From Polaromonas sp. (lineage in GTDB: Bacteria; Pseudomonadota; Gammaproteobacteria; Burkholderiales; Burkholderiaceae_C): a stretch of DNA of 45,890 nt. Under the pieces are notes generated by a model. That model saw nothing but the letters and a program-made list of their open reading frames with translations, searched no databases and was not told the origin of the DNA. The translations under genes were made by a program, and so were the position numbers. How positions within the stretch are numbered: position 1 is the stretch's first letter; every line of letters begins with the position of its first letter. Positions 1 through 8,416 of the stretch are shown one piece after another. The stretch spans positions 1 to 45,890 of the forward strand of contig JAQGLT010000122.1 of NCBI GenBank assembly GCA_028292745.1, read 5' to 3'.

Positions 1-2
1 CC

Positions 3-92
3 GTCAACCTCATGGCGGGCATCGTGGCGTATTGCCTGCAACCTGTAAAACCTCGCATTGCACTGCTGGACTCTCGGGACTCGCTGGCTTGA
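3..92 (+). CDS. C-terminal tail of a probable transposase (partial at window edge)
   Basis: A frame open from the window edge gives 29 residues and ends at TGA 90-92. The residues NLMAGIVAYCLQPVKP resemble the C-terminal end of DDE transposases of the IS982 type, which often finish with an 'N-L-x-A-G-x-x-A-Y' stretch followed by a K-P. About 15 bases after the stop, positions 107-124 read TTATCCAAAACTCAGGTT, which could be the terminal inverted repeat of the element; the other end lies outside the window, so this cannot be tested here. The family assignment is from memory of short motifs and is weak. Confidence 0.4.
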   Translation, partial: VNLMAGIVAYCLQPVKPRIALLDSRDSLA

Positions 93-106
93 ACTGACCC
101 TCTTTC

Positions 107-124
107 TTATCCAAAACTCAGGTT
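107..124. repeat. Candidate terminal inverted repeat of the IS at the left edge
   Basis: These 18 bases follow the putative transposase stop at the distance expected for an IS end. Only one end is visible, so the inverted-repeat relationship is an inference. Positions 125-339 beyond it hold no convincing gene, only a dispersed repeat at 151-179. Confidence 0.25.
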
Positions 125-150
125 AAATAGGCTGTTTGCGCAGGTGGTAC

Positions 151-179
151 AAGCGCGGACAGCTATTTATTTGATAGCG
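151..179. repeat. Dispersed GCTAT-type repeat, copy 1 (partial)
   Basis: The segment contains GCGCGGACAGCTATTTATTT followed by GATAGC. The same theme, a GCTAT/ATAGC inverted pair next to a GCGC-rich arm, recurs at 12657-12722, 20827-20893, 24724-24782, 32823-32880, 40311-40383 and 41384-41410. It is read as one short dispersed repeat family in different states of decay. Apart from this repeat, nothing gene-like is seen between 125 and 339. Confidence 0.6.
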
Positions 180-339
180 ACGCCTGACACCAAGCGGCCG
201 GGGCAGGCGGTTGGCGGGGCATTGCCTGCACCGGCCCGGCCAGGCCATCGATTGGTGCAATACTTTGCGCCGCAGCGTTTTTGTACGCATTCATTTTCCG
301 CATCTGCATGGCGGCATCGACACTGAGAGGGGCGTTACC

Positions 340-1290
340 GTGGGTTCTGCGAATTCCAGTTTTTGGCGTGCGGTTTCCCGCCTAGCCAAGTGGACTCATC
401 TGGCCCGCCTGCGGCTGATCGGCCTGCTGGCCATGGCCTTGCTGCTTCCGGCCTGCAGCACCCTCAAGCTCGTCTACAACCAGGCGCCCGAACTGGCGTA
501 CTGGTATTTCGATGCCTATGCGGACTTCAACGACGCGCAATCGCTGCAGGTCAAAGCCGAATTGACCCGTCTGCAGGCCTGGCACCGCCAGACCCAGCTG
601 CCGGGCTATTCCGCACTGCTGCAAGACGCGCAGCGCCAGGTGCGCGGCGACATCACCCCCGCCCAGGCCTGCGCGGTGTTTGCCGATGTGCGCGGGAAAT
701 TAGTGACCGTCGGCGAACGCGCCGAGCCCGCTGCCGCGCTGCTGGCCGCGTCGCTTGAGGCCCGGCAGCTGCAGCAGATGGAGCGCCGGTTTGCCAAAGG
801 CAACGCCGAGTACCGCAAGGACTTCCTGGACGGAACGCCCCAGGCGCGGCGCACCCACCGGCTGGACAAGGCCATCCACCGCGCGGAAATGCTCTATGGC
901 CGGCTGGACGACCGGCAGACGGCCCTGCTGGGACGGATGATCGACCAGTCCGGCTTCGATGCGTCCCGGTCTTATGGCGAAAGGCTGCGCCGCCAGAAAG
1001 ACATCCTGGAGACCGTTCGCCAGCTGACCGGCCCGCCGGCTGCAAGTGCCATGGCAACCGCAAGCCCTGCAGCCGACCCGGCATCAAGAGCCCTCAATGG
1101 ACTGATCAAGCGCGCCATCCACTCGCCCGATGCAGCGTACCGCGCCTATGCCGAAAAACAGATCACCGACGGCTGCAAGTCCTTTGCCGAGTTCCACAAT
1201 GCCACCTCGGCTGCGCAGCGCGACAAGGCGGCGGCGACCTTGAACGGCTATGAGAAGGACCTGGCAACGCTGGCCGGGCAGGGCGGCTGA
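340..1290 (+). CDS. DUF6279-like lipoprotein
   Basis: Predicted outer-membrane-directed or periplasmic lipoprotein of about 316 residues; function unknown. The chosen start is GTG 340, which has GAGAGG about 10 bases upstream and puts a hydrophobic segment (residues 26-37) directly before a lipobox LLPAC with Cys39. A longer in-frame start at 211 would add residues with no signal-peptide character. The mature part begins STLKLVYNQAPELAYW and is rich in Gln, Arg and Ala with long predicted helices, which fits what I recall of the DUF6279 lipoproteins of beta- and gammaproteobacteria. It stands alone: the next gene is 180 bases away and looks unrelated. The family name is moderately sure; lipoprotein status is well supported. 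Confidence 0.75.
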   Translation: MGSANSSFWRAVSRLAKWTHLARLRLIGLLAMALLLPACSTLKLVYNQAPELAYWYFDAYADFNDAQSLQVKAELTRLQAWHRQTQLPGYSALLQDAQRQVRGDITPAQACAVFADVRGKLVTVGERAEPAAALLAASLEARQLQQMERRFAKGNAEYRKDFLDGTPQARRTHRLDKAIHRAEMLYGRLDDRQTALLGRMIDQSGFDASRSYGERLRRQKDILETVRQLTGPPAASAMATASPAADPASRALNGLIKRAIHSPDAAYRAYAEKQITDGCKSFAEFHNATSAAQRDKAAATLNGYEKDLATLAGQGG

Positions 1291-1471
1291 GGCAGCTCGT
1301 TTCTCTCAGCGGCCTGGCTGGCGCATGTGAAAAATGGTTTGCCGCGTCGGTGCGGCTGTCTGCCGGTCTTGCGTTTTCTCGATTCGTGGCCTCCAATTGA
1401 TGGATTTAATCCCCGCCATGGCGCCGTTGTGCGGTGTATGGCAGGGCCGGATTTCACAAGGGAGCTAAACC

Positions 1472-1954
1472 ATGCCGCTATCAGACAATGCGCTTCGGGA
1501 GGTCCAGAGCCGCGTGCTGCGGATGCTCATGGACACCATTGCCACGTTCGAAGTCATCGAGCAGAACGCGGAGGCCATCTATGGTGAGAGCGCACCGGAT
1601 GTGCGAGCCGCCATCAACGAGTACCTCGACGATTTTCTGCGCGATACAGGCGCTTCAGGAGAGGCGCATCCCGAGACACTGATCTACCGGACGCCGCGAC
1701 AGAACTTTCAGCGGGCCGGGTTCTATGGCGCCCAACTGAATCTCAAGGAACGCCAGGTCTCCAGAGCGAACGCCACCTTGCGCGCGCGCCTGGCCGGGGG
1801 AATTCGCCAGCAGTGGAACAGGCCGTTCAAGAAATGGATAGACATCATCAACAATTTCCTGGGCAGCTTGGCCTCTGCCACCGGGTTGAGCGAGGCACTC
1901 AAAGAGTTGAAGGATTGCCTGCGCGACGAATTGCCTGATGACGACAACCAATAA
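1472..1954 (+). CDS. Hypothetical protein, 160 aa
   Basis: I do not recognise this gene. It starts at ATG 1472 with a good AAGGGAG Shine-Dalgarno sequence at 1459-1465 and encodes 160 residues. No signal peptide or membrane segment is visible. The protein looks largely helical and charged, with an acidic C-terminus (DELPDDDNQ) and a central basic stretch (residues about 85-125, several Arg and Lys with NRPFKKW). There is codon-position GC bias like its neighbours and a clear ribosome binding site, so it is probably a real gene. It lies between the lipoprotein and urtA, on the same strand, but 250 bases from urtA, so an operon with the urea transporter is not implied. Confidence 0.6.
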   Translation: MPLSDNALREVQSRVLRMLMDTIATFEVIEQNAEAIYGESAPDVRAAINEYLDDFLRDTGASGEAHPETLIYRTPRQNFQRAGFYGAQLNLKERQVSRANATLRARLAGGIRQQWNRPFKKWIDIINNFLGSLASATGLSEALKELKDCLRDELPDDDNQ

Positions 1955-1979
1955 GCACCACAACCAGCCGCTGCAGCCG

Positions 1980-1996
1980 GCGCCGCCAAGCGGCGC
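1980..1996. other. GC-rich hairpin downstream of the 160-aa gene
   Basis: GCGCCGC and GCGGCGC form a perfect 7-bp stem with a 3-base loop, 26 bases after the stop at 1954. There is no T-run after it, so it is not a classical intrinsic terminator. Confidence 0.35.
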
Positions 1997-2205
1997 GGCG
2001 CGCGGCAGCATTGCGCCGCCACTGCTCCTGCCGTCACGCTTTGGCGCCACTGCATCCGCGTTTTCATGAACCCGGCATACGCCACCCGGCGTATTTCCCA
2101 AGCCCCCGCTTCTCCCTAAAGTTCCCCCATCGCGACGAAAAAGGCCTGATTTCCCAGGCCCATCCAGCGAGACGGAAAACTTGTCACCCTACCGGAGAAG
2201 CACTC

Positions 2206-3486
2206 ATGCAACGTCGATTCACCCTCAAGGCGCTCAGCGCCGCCGTCGCCCTGACCACCTTGTCGGCGCTGCCGGCTTATGCCGCCGACACCATCAAGGT
2301 CGGCATCCTGCACAGCCTGTCGGGCACCATGGCGATTTCCGAGACCGTGCTGAAAGACACGGTGCTGATGGCGATTGACGAGATCAATGCCAAGGGCGGC
2401 GTGCTGGGCAGGCAGCTGGAGCCCGTGGTGGTCGATCCGGCGTCCAACTGGCCGCTGTTCGCCGAAAAAACCAAGCAGCTGCTGGGCCAGGACAAGGTTT
2501 CCGTGATCTTCGGCTGCTGGACCTCGGTATCGCGCAAGTCGGTGCTGCCGGTGGTCGAGGAGATGAACGGCCTGCTGTTCTACCCGGTGCAGTACGAGGG
2601 CGAAGAGCTGAGCAAGAACGTGTTCTACACCGGCGCGGCGCCGAACCAGCAGGCGATTCCTGCGGTTGACTATTTGATGAGCAAGGCTGGCGGCGGCGCC
2701 AAGCGCTGGGTGCTGCTGGGCACCGACTATGTGTACCCGCGCACCACCAACAAGATTCTGCGCGCCTACCTGAAATCAAAAGGCGTGGCCGACAAGGACA
2801 TCGACGAAAAATACACGCCGTTCGGCCACTCCGACTACCAGACCATCGTGGCCGACGTGAAGAAGTTCTCGGAAGGCGGCAAGACGGCGGTGGTCTCGAC
2901 CATCAACGGCGACTCGAACGTGCCGTTCTACAAAGAGCTGGGCAATGCCGGCCTGAAGGCGAAAGACGTGCCGGTCGTCGCCTTCTCGGTAGGTGAGGAG
3001 GAACTGCGCGGCGTGGACACGAAGCCGCTGGTCGGCCACCTGGCGGCCTGGAACTACTTCATGTCGATCAAGAACCCGTCCAACACCGAGTTCATCAACA
3101 AGTGGTCGGCCTATGCCAAGGCCAAGAATGTGGCCGGGCACAAGGACAAGCCGCTGACGAACGACCCGATGGAGGCGACCTACATCGGCATTCACATGTG
3201 GAAGCAGGCGGTGGAAAAAGCCAAGTCGCTGGAGACCGACAAGGTGATCGCCGCCATGGCCGGCCAGACCTTCAAGGCGCCGTCGGGCATCGTGTCCAAG
3301 ATGGACGAGAAGAACCATCACCTGCACAAATCCGTCTTCATCGGCGAGATCAAGGCCGACGGCCAGTTCAACGTGGTCTGGAAGACCCCCGGCCCGGTCA
3401 AGGCCAAGCCGTGGAGCCCGTTCATCGAAGGCAACGACAAGAAGCCTGACGAGCCGGTCAAGGGCATGAGCGTGGCCAAAAAATAA
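2206..3486 (+). CDS. urtA: Urea ABC transporter, substrate-binding protein UrtA
   Basis: Periplasmic binding protein of the high-affinity urea importer. Start ATG 2206 has CGGAGAAG at 2193-2200. The 426-residue product opens with a Sec signal peptide (MQRRFTLKALSAAVAL..., cleavage likely after AYA, residue 26). It continues with TIKVGILHSLSGTMAISE, the N-terminal strand and loop typical of UrtA/AmiC-like type I binding proteins. The stretch FGCWTSVSRKSVLPVVEE and the FYPVQYEGEE segment are characteristic of UrtA, as distinct from branched-chain amino acid receptors. Length matches the family. It is the first gene of urtABCDE. Such operons are usually under nitrogen control (NtrC), but I could not find a convincing sigma-54 site in 1955-2205. 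Confidence 0.96.
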   Translation: MQRRFTLKALSAAVALTTLSALPAYAADTIKVGILHSLSGTMAISETVLKDTVLMAIDEINAKGGVLGRQLEPVVVDPASNWPLFAEKTKQLLGQDKVSVIFGCWTSVSRKSVLPVVEEMNGLLFYPVQYEGEELSKNVFYTGAAPNQQAIPAVDYLMSKAGGGAKRWVLLGTDYVYPRTTNKILRAYLKSKGVADKDIDEKYTPFGHSDYQTIVADVKKFSEGGKTAVVSTINGDSNVPFYKELGNAGLKAKDVPVVAFSVGEEELRGVDTKPLVGHLAAWNYFMSIKNPSNTEFINKWSAYAKAKNVAGHKDKPLTNDPMEATYIGIHMWKQAVEKAKSLETDKVIAAMAGQTFKAPSGIVSKMDEKNHHLHKSVFIGEIKADGQFNVVWKTPGPVKAKPWSPFIEGNDKKPDEPVKGMSVAKK

Positions 3487-3504
3487 ACCTGGATTCGGGC
3501 GCCG

Positions 3505-3634
3505 CCCCCACCCCGGCCCTCCTCCAGCGGGGGAGGGAGCAAGAGGGAGCGCTGCCCGATAAAGGCGCCTTGACTGGTTTTCCCCGTTTCTGGTTTTCCT
3601 CCTTCCCCCGCTGGGGGAAGGTTGGGATGGGGGC
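3505..3634. repeat. Paired inverted REP-like hairpin element between urtA and urtB
   Basis: Two C/G-rich hairpins face each other. The first is about 3516-3540 (CCCTCC / GGAGGG arms) and the second is a perfect 9-bp stem CCTTCCCCC-GCT-GGGGGAAGG at 3601-3621. They are flanked by CCCCCACCCCGG on the left and GGTTGGGATGGGGG on the right. Related sequence lies inside urtC (5375-5414) and inside xdhA (39703-39817). The element sits in the 227-base gap between urtA and urtB, where a hairpin could trim or stabilise the mRNA so that the binding protein is made in excess of the permease; that role is inference. Confidence 0.75.
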
Positions 3635-3713
3635 CTCCCCCTACCCGTTTCCAAGGAAGTTGCAGCCTGGGCGTAACGCCGTCTTGTGTGCCCGCCCAAC
3701 CTACAGGTTCTTC

Positions 3714-5288
3714 ATGCCAATCCGACACCTTTTCCTGTTTGCTACTTTTTTCATAGCTGGTCACGCATACGCCTTAAGCGCTGACGAGGTAAAAGGCATT
3801 ATTTTTGGCGAAACCGAGGCGCGCGTGGCGGCGCTGAACAAGGCTGCCGTCAATGCCGATGAAAAAACGGCGGCGTTCATCCAGGCGCTGTCCGACGATG
3901 CGGTGAAAACCAGCGGCGAGCAAGTATTCGTCATCAAGGACGGCAAGGCCTTCGATCCGCTCACCGACGCCGAGCAGCCCCTGCCGGCCGACGCCGAGGA
4001 CGTGATCAACCCCAACATGATGCGCAGCGAGATGGACAACGCGCTGGCGGCCATCAAGCTGTTTTCAAAAGACCAGAAAGTCCGTTCTGACGCCATCAAG
4101 ACGCTAGCCGGCGACAGCGACGAGGCGCGGCTGCCGCTGATCGAGAAAGCCTATGCGCTTGAATCCGATGCGCAGCTCAAGAGCCAGCTGGAGCGCCTGC
4201 GCGCCGCCATCTTGCTGGGCAGCAGTGACAGGGCCAAGCGCCTGGAAGCGGTCGCGCAACTGGCTAGCAGCAGCAACCCGGCCACCAAGACCGCGCTGAT
4301 CGAGCGTCTGGGCGCCGAGCCCGACGCCGATGTAAAGGTCGCGCTGCAGGCGGCGCTGGCCAAGGTCGAGGCGTCGCTCGCCTGGGGCAACCGGCTGGGC
4401 GCGGTGTTCAGCGGCATCAGCCTGGGCAGCATTCTGCTGCTGGTGGCCCTCGGCCTGGCGATCACCTACGGCCTGATGGGCGTCATCAACATGGCCCACG
4501 GCGAGCTGATGATGATCGGTGCCTATGCCACCTACGTGGTGCAGGGCCTGTTCCAGAAGTACCTGCCCGGCGCCTTCGATTGGTATCTGCTGGCGGCGGT
4601 GCCGGTGGCCTTCCTGGCGTCGGCGCTGATGGGCGCACTGCTGGAGCGCGGCGTGATCCGCTTTTTATACGGCCGGCCGCTCGAAACCCTGCTGGCGACC
4701 TGGGGCATCAGCCTGATGCTGCAGCAGCTGGTGCGCTCGATCTTCGGCGCCCAGAACGTCGGCGTCGAGAACCCGGTCTGGATGAGCGGCGGCGTGCAGG
4801 TGCTGGGCAACCTGTCGCTGCCCTTCAACCGGCTGGTCATCATCGGCTTTGCGATTGCCGTGCTGCTGGGCGTGGGCTGGCTGATCGGCAGGACGCGGCT
4901 GGGCCTGTTCGTGCGCGGCGTGACGCAGAACCGCCCGATAGCGTCGTGCATGGGCGTGAACACAGCGCGCATCGACACGTACGCTTTCGCGCTGGGCTCG
5001 GGCATTGCCGGGCTGGCCGGCTGCGCGCTGAGCCAGGTCGGCAACGTCGGCCCGGACCTGGGGCAGGGTTACATCGTCGATGCCTTCATGGTGGTGGTGC
5101 TCGGCGGCGTGGGCCAGCTGGCCGGCACCGTGTATGCCGCCATGGGTCTGGGCATTTTGAACAAGTTCCTTGAAGGCTGGACCGGCGCCGTGCTGGCCAA
5201 GATTGCCGTGCTGGTCCTGATCATTATCTTTATCCAGAAGCGTCCCCAGGGCATCTTCGCGATGAAGGGCCGTTCGGCTGAGGCATAA
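3714..5288 (+). CDS. urtB: Urea ABC transporter, permease UrtB
   Basis: Inner-membrane permease of the urea importer, 524 residues from ATG 3714. The chosen start gives a signal peptide (RHLFLFATFFIAGHAYA) and removes an upstream extension that is only repeat-derived sequence. Residues about 25-215 form a soluble, helical, probably periplasmic region with HEAT-like repeats, a known feature of UrtB. From about residue 222 the LivH-type membrane domain begins, with SLGSILLLVALGLAITYGLMG and the INMAHGELMMIGAY signature, then further membrane segments to the end. The final IFIQKRPQGIFAMKGR is typical. The 3-base gap to urtC indicates coupling; a repeat element separates it from urtA. Confidence 0.95.
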   Translation: MPIRHLFLFATFFIAGHAYALSADEVKGIIFGETEARVAALNKAAVNADEKTAAFIQALSDDAVKTSGEQVFVIKDGKAFDPLTDAEQPLPADAEDVINPNMMRSEMDNALAAIKLFSKDQKVRSDAIKTLAGDSDEARLPLIEKAYALESDAQLKSQLERLRAAILLGSSDRAKRLEAVAQLASSSNPATKTALIERLGAEPDADVKVALQAALAKVEASLAWGNRLGAVFSGISLGSILLLVALGLAITYGLMGVINMAHGELMMIGAYATYVVQGLFQKYLPGAFDWYLLAAVPVAFLASALMGALLERGVIRFLYGRPLETLLATWGISLMLQQLVRSIFGAQNVGVENPVWMSGGVQVLGNLSLPFNRLVIIGFAIAVLLGVGWLIGRTRLGLFVRGVTQNRPIASCMGVNTARIDTYAFALGSGIAGLAGCALSQVGNVGPDLGQGYIVDAFMVVVLGGVGQLAGTVYAAMGLGILNKFLEGWTGAVLAKIAVLVLIIIFIQKRPQGIFAMKGRSAEA

Positions 5289-5291
5289 AAA

Positions 5292-6524
5292 ATGAGCACA
5301 CCTTTTCCCACCATCAATGAATCCTTGCTTGCGGAGCAGGGCGTGGAGCCTTTAGGCGCCGTGACCTTAGCCCGCCCCTCACCCCAACCTTCTGCCCAAA
5401 GGGGCGAGGGAGCAATGCGAAGGCAGGTTGAGCTGCCCGGCAAGGGCCCGCTGCTGACCCGCAGTGGCTGGAGCGCTTTTGTCATCGCGCTGATCGCCGT
5501 CTGCGCCGTCGCGCCGGTGCTCAACCTCTGGGTGCCCGAGGGCCATGCGCTGCACATGAGCACCTATGCGGTCGCGCTGCTGGGCAAGATCATGTGCTAT
5601 GCGATTGCCGCGCTGGCGATGGACCTGATCTGGGGTTACACCGGCATTTTGTCGCTCGGCCACGGCGTGTTCTTTGCGCTGGGCGGCTACGTCATGGGCA
5701 TGTATTTGATGCGCCAGATCGGCGCCGACGGCAACTACAAAAGCACGCTGCCCGACTTCATGGTGTTCCTCGACTGGAAGGAGCTGCCCTGGCACTGGAC
5801 CTTCTCAGACAGCTTCCTGGCGACGCTGATCCTGATCGTGGCGGTGCCGGGATTGGTGGCCTTTGTGTTCGGCTACTTCGCCTTTCGCTCGCGCATCAAG
5901 GGCGTGTACTTTTCCATCATCACCCAGGCGATGACCTTTGCCGCGATGCTGCTGTTCTACCGCAATGAAACCGGCTTCGGCGGCAACAACGGCTTCACCG
6001 ATTTCAAGCGGATTTTGAACATCCCGATTGCCACGCCGTCGATGCGCATGACGCTGTTTGTCATGACGGGCCTCACGCTGCTGGGCTTCTTCCTGTTCGC
6101 CAAATGGCTGGTCGGCAGCAAGTTCGGCCGGGTGCTGCAGGCGATCCGCGACGCGGAAACCCGGGTGATGTTCTCGGGCTACAGCCCGCTGGGCTACAAG
6201 CTGACGATCTGGGTGATCTCGGCCATCATGTGCGGCGTGGCCGGCGCGCTGTACGTGCCGCAGGTCGGCATCATCAACCCCGGCGAGATGAGCCCGGCCA
6301 GCTCGATCGAGATCGCCATCTGGGCGGCGGTCGGCGGCCGCGCCAGCCTGGTCGGGCCGATTGTGGGCGCCTTCATCGTCAACGGCGCCAAGAGCTGGCT
6401 GACGGTGGCCTACCCCGAGTTCTGGCTGTATTTCCTCGGCGCGCTGTTCATCGGCGTGACGCTGTTCCTGCCCAACGGCGTGGTCGGGCTGGTGAAGAAG
6501 CTGCGCAAGGGGGGCGAGCAATGA
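5292..6524 (+). CDS. urtC: Urea ABC transporter, permease UrtC, with repeat-derived N-terminal extension
   Basis: Second membrane subunit (LivM type) of the urea importer, 410 residues. It starts at ATG 5292, three bases after urtB. The conserved part begins only around residue 55 (LLTRSGWSAFVIALIAV) and includes the GYTGILSLGHGVFFALGGY signature and the NNGFTDF loop. About ten membrane segments run to FLPNGVVGL at the end. Residues about 15-45 look foreign: RPSPQPSAQRGEGAMRR is the translation of a dispersed repeat (5375-5414) that also occurs near urtB and inside xdhA. The reading frame survives the insertion. An internal start, for example ATG 5415 just after the repeat, would yield a family-length protein and may be the real one. 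The 3' end overlaps urtD by ATGA. Confidence 0.94.
   Translation: MSTPFPTINESLLAEQGVEPLGAVTLARPSPQPSAQRGEGAMRRQVELPGKGPLLTRSGWSAFVIALIAVCAVAPVLNLWVPEGHALHMSTYAVALLGKIMCYAIAALAMDLIWGYTGILSLGHGVFFALGGYVMGMYLMRQIGADGNYKSTLPDFMVFLDWKELPWHWTFSDSFLATLILIVAVPGLVAFVFGYFAFRSRIKGVYFSIITQAMTFAAMLLFYRNETGFGGNNGFTDFKRILNIPIATPSMRMTLFVMTGLTLLGFFLFAKWLVGSKFGRVLQAIRDAETRVMFSGYSPLGYKLTIWVISAIMCGVAGALYVPQVGIINPGEMSPASSIEIAIWAAVGGRASLVGPIVGAFIVNGAKSWLTVAYPEFWLYFLGALFIGVTLFLPNGVVGLVKKLRKGGEQ
5375..5414. repeat. REP-like repeat inside urtC
   Basis: This 40-base block matches 36 of 40 bases of 39703-39742 in xdhA, including an identical stretch TCTGCCCAAAGGGGCGAGGG. It carries the small stem GCCC-AAAG-GGGC. It lies in frame within the 5' part of urtC and does not interrupt it. 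Confidence 0.8.
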
Positions 6525-7399
6525 CCCCCGATCTGCTGGAAGAGGGCGCGCGCCGCCTTGAAAAGCGCGCCAGTCCGCCGACGGGCCTGAACAACACCGA
6601 GTCCGGCGGGCGCAACGCCAGCACTGGCCGCATTGCCACGCCGGGCGAGGTCGATGTGTCGCACGGCCGCATCCTGTACCTGGAAGATGTGAGCGTCAGC
6701 TTCGACGGCTTCAAAGCCATCAACAAGCTGAGCCTGGACATCGCGCCGGGCGAGCTGCGCTGCATCATCGGCCCGAATGGCGCGGGCAAGACGACGATGA
6801 TGGACATCATCACCGGCAAGACCCGGCCCAACGAGGGCACGGTGTTCTTCGGCAGCACGATTGACCTGCTGCGCCACAAGGAGTCCGAGATTGCCCAGCT
6901 GGGCATCGGCCGCAAGTTCCAGAAGCCCACGGTCTTCGAGCAGCTCACCGTGTATGAAAACCTGGAGCTGGCGCTCAAGACGCACAAGGGCGTGAAGGCG
7001 TCGATGTTCTTCAGGCTCGACTCGGTGCAGAGCGACCGGTTGGCGGAAATTCTGGTGACGATCCAGCTCGCTGGCAGCGTGAACCGTCTTGCCGGAAATC
7101 TGAGCCATGGGCAGAAGCAGTGGCTGGAAATCGGCATGCTGCTGATGCAGGACCCGAAACTTTTGCTGCTCGACGAACCTGTTGCCGGCATGACGGATGA
7201 GGAAACTGCTCGCACGGCGGAGCTGTTCTTGACGCTCAAGGGCAAGCATTCGCTGATGGTGGTCGAGCACGACATGAGCTTTATCCGCACGATTTCGGAG
7301 ATCGTCACGGTGTTGTGCGACGGCTCTGTTTTGGCGCAGGGGACGCTGGACCAGGTGCAGGCGGATGAACGGGTGATCGAGGTTTATCTTGGGCGGTGA
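6521..7399 (+). CDS. urtD: Urea ABC transporter, ATP-binding protein UrtD
   Basis: Cytoplasmic ATPase subunit (LivG type) of the urea importer, 292 residues. The ATG at 6521 overlaps the urtC stop (ATGA), with a strong AGGGGGG upstream, so translation is coupled. Walker A GPNGAGKTT is at residues 84-92, the signature LSHGQKQWLEIG follows, Walker B is LLLLDEPVAGM and the H-loop is VVEHDM. The first 48 residues or so precede the conserved SHGRILYLEDVSVSFDGF and are low in conservation-type sequence (TGLNNTESGGRNAST), slightly longer than usual for UrtD. UrtD and UrtE should form a heterodimer under UrtBC. Confidence 0.95.
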   Translation: MTPDLLEEGARRLEKRASPPTGLNNTESGGRNASTGRIATPGEVDVSHGRILYLEDVSVSFDGFKAINKLSLDIAPGELRCIIGPNGAGKTTMMDIITGKTRPNEGTVFFGSTIDLLRHKESEIAQLGIGRKFQKPTVFEQLTVYENLELALKTHKGVKASMFFRLDSVQSDRLAEILVTIQLAGSVNRLAGNLSHGQKQWLEIGMLLMQDPKLLLLDEPVAGMTDEETARTAELFLTLKGKHSLMVVEHDMSFIRTISEIVTVLCDGSVLAQGTLDQVQADERVIEVYLGR

Positions 7400-7522
7400 A
7401 CTTTGCCGTTTCGGCCTTGGTGCTGGTTATTGGTTGGGTTTTCTCGGCTGTGACCTGATGGCCGGGGGTCGCCCAGCCTCCCAACATTGCAGACCACTGC
7501 TGGCTAATCCGGGAACAAGCTC

Positions 7523-8218
7523 ATGCTAAATGTCAAAAACATCAACCAATACTACGGCGGCGGCTCCCACATCCTGCGCGACGTGAGCCTCGAAGCGCAT
7601 CTGGGAAAAGTCACCGTATTGCTTGGCCGCAACGGCGTCGGCAAGACTACGCTGCTCAAGTCCCTCATGGGCCTGGTCCCCATCAAGACCGGCAGCATCG
7701 AGTTCAACGGCAAGCAAATCCAGAACGCCACTCCCTATGAACGTGCAAGGGCCGGCATCGGCTTCGTCCCCCAAGGCCGCGAAATCTTCGCGCGCCTCAC
7801 GGTCGAGGAAAACCTGCGCATGGGCCTGGCCTACAAAAGCGCCAGCACGCCGATTCCGGCCGAACTGTATGAATTGTTCCCGGTGCTCAAGCAGATGCTG
7901 CACAGAAGGGGCGGCGACCTGTCGGGCGGCCAGCAGCAGCAGCTCGCCATTGCCCGCGCCCTGGCCGCCAGCCCCAAGCTCCTGATCCTGGACGAGCCGA
8001 CCGAAGGCATCCAGCCCAGCATCATCAAGGACATTGGCCGCGTCATCCGCATGCTGGCCGACCGGGGCGACATGGCGATCCTGCTGGTCGAGCAGTACTA
8101 CGACTTCGCCGAGGAGCTGGCCGACGACTACCTGGTGATGGAACGCGGCGAGTTCATCGCCCGCGGGCCAGGCAAGGACATGCGGGCCAATGGCGTGCGG
8201 CAGCTGGTGGCGATTTAA
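7523..8218 (+). CDS. urtE: Urea ABC transporter, ATP-binding protein UrtE
   Basis: Second ATPase subunit (LivF type), 231 residues from ATG 7523. Walker A GRNGVGKTT is at residues 35-43, the signature LSGGQQQQLAIARAL follows, Walker B is LLILDEPTEGIQPSI and the switch is LLVEQYYDFA. IQPSII after Walker B is typical of UrtE. It is separated from urtD by 123 bases with no gene, an unusually wide gap for this operon, but order and strand are canonical. In many Burkholderiales the urease genes follow urtE directly; here a histidine kinase follows instead. Confidence 0.95.
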   Translation: MLNVKNINQYYGGGSHILRDVSLEAHLGKVTVLLGRNGVGKTTLLKSLMGLVPIKTGSIEFNGKQIQNATPYERARAGIGFVPQGREIFARLTVEENLRMGLAYKSASTPIPAELYELFPVLKQMLHRRGGDLSGGQQQQLAIARALAASPKLLILDEPTEGIQPSIIKDIGRVIRMLADRGDMAILLVEQYYDFAEELADDYLVMERGEFIARGPGKDMRANGVRQLVAI

Positions 8219-8223
8219 ACCAA

Positions 8224-8279
8224 TGCAGCACCGGCCGGGCGGCCTTTGAAAAACATTTTGCCGGCGCGGTGAAACTGCA
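8224..8279. other. Long imperfect hairpin after urtE
   Basis: TGCAGCACCG (8224-8233) pairs with CGGTG-AAA-CTGCA (8267-8279), with a further GCCGG/CCGGC pairing inside. The structure lies 6 bases past the urtE stop. It lacks a T-run, so a terminator role is unproven; it may protect the 3' end of the urt mRNA. The rest of 8219-8416 shows nothing else I can support. Confidence 0.4.
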
Positions 8280-8416
8280 TCGGGCCCATTGATGGCAATG
8301 GCTGAAATCGCCAAAAATTCAGGCCAGCGGATGGATCGAGACAGCGGCAATCGTGCCTGGCGGTAGAGCATACTTGACGGCTTCCCAGTCTTTGCAGCCC
8401 TGGCCCTGCCCCTCCC

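Noticed and set aside
1955..2205. Sigma-54/NtrC site before urtA
   Set aside because: No GG-N10-GC pair in a TGGCAC-N5-TTGC context could be found; a short stem (2143-2160) is not evidence.
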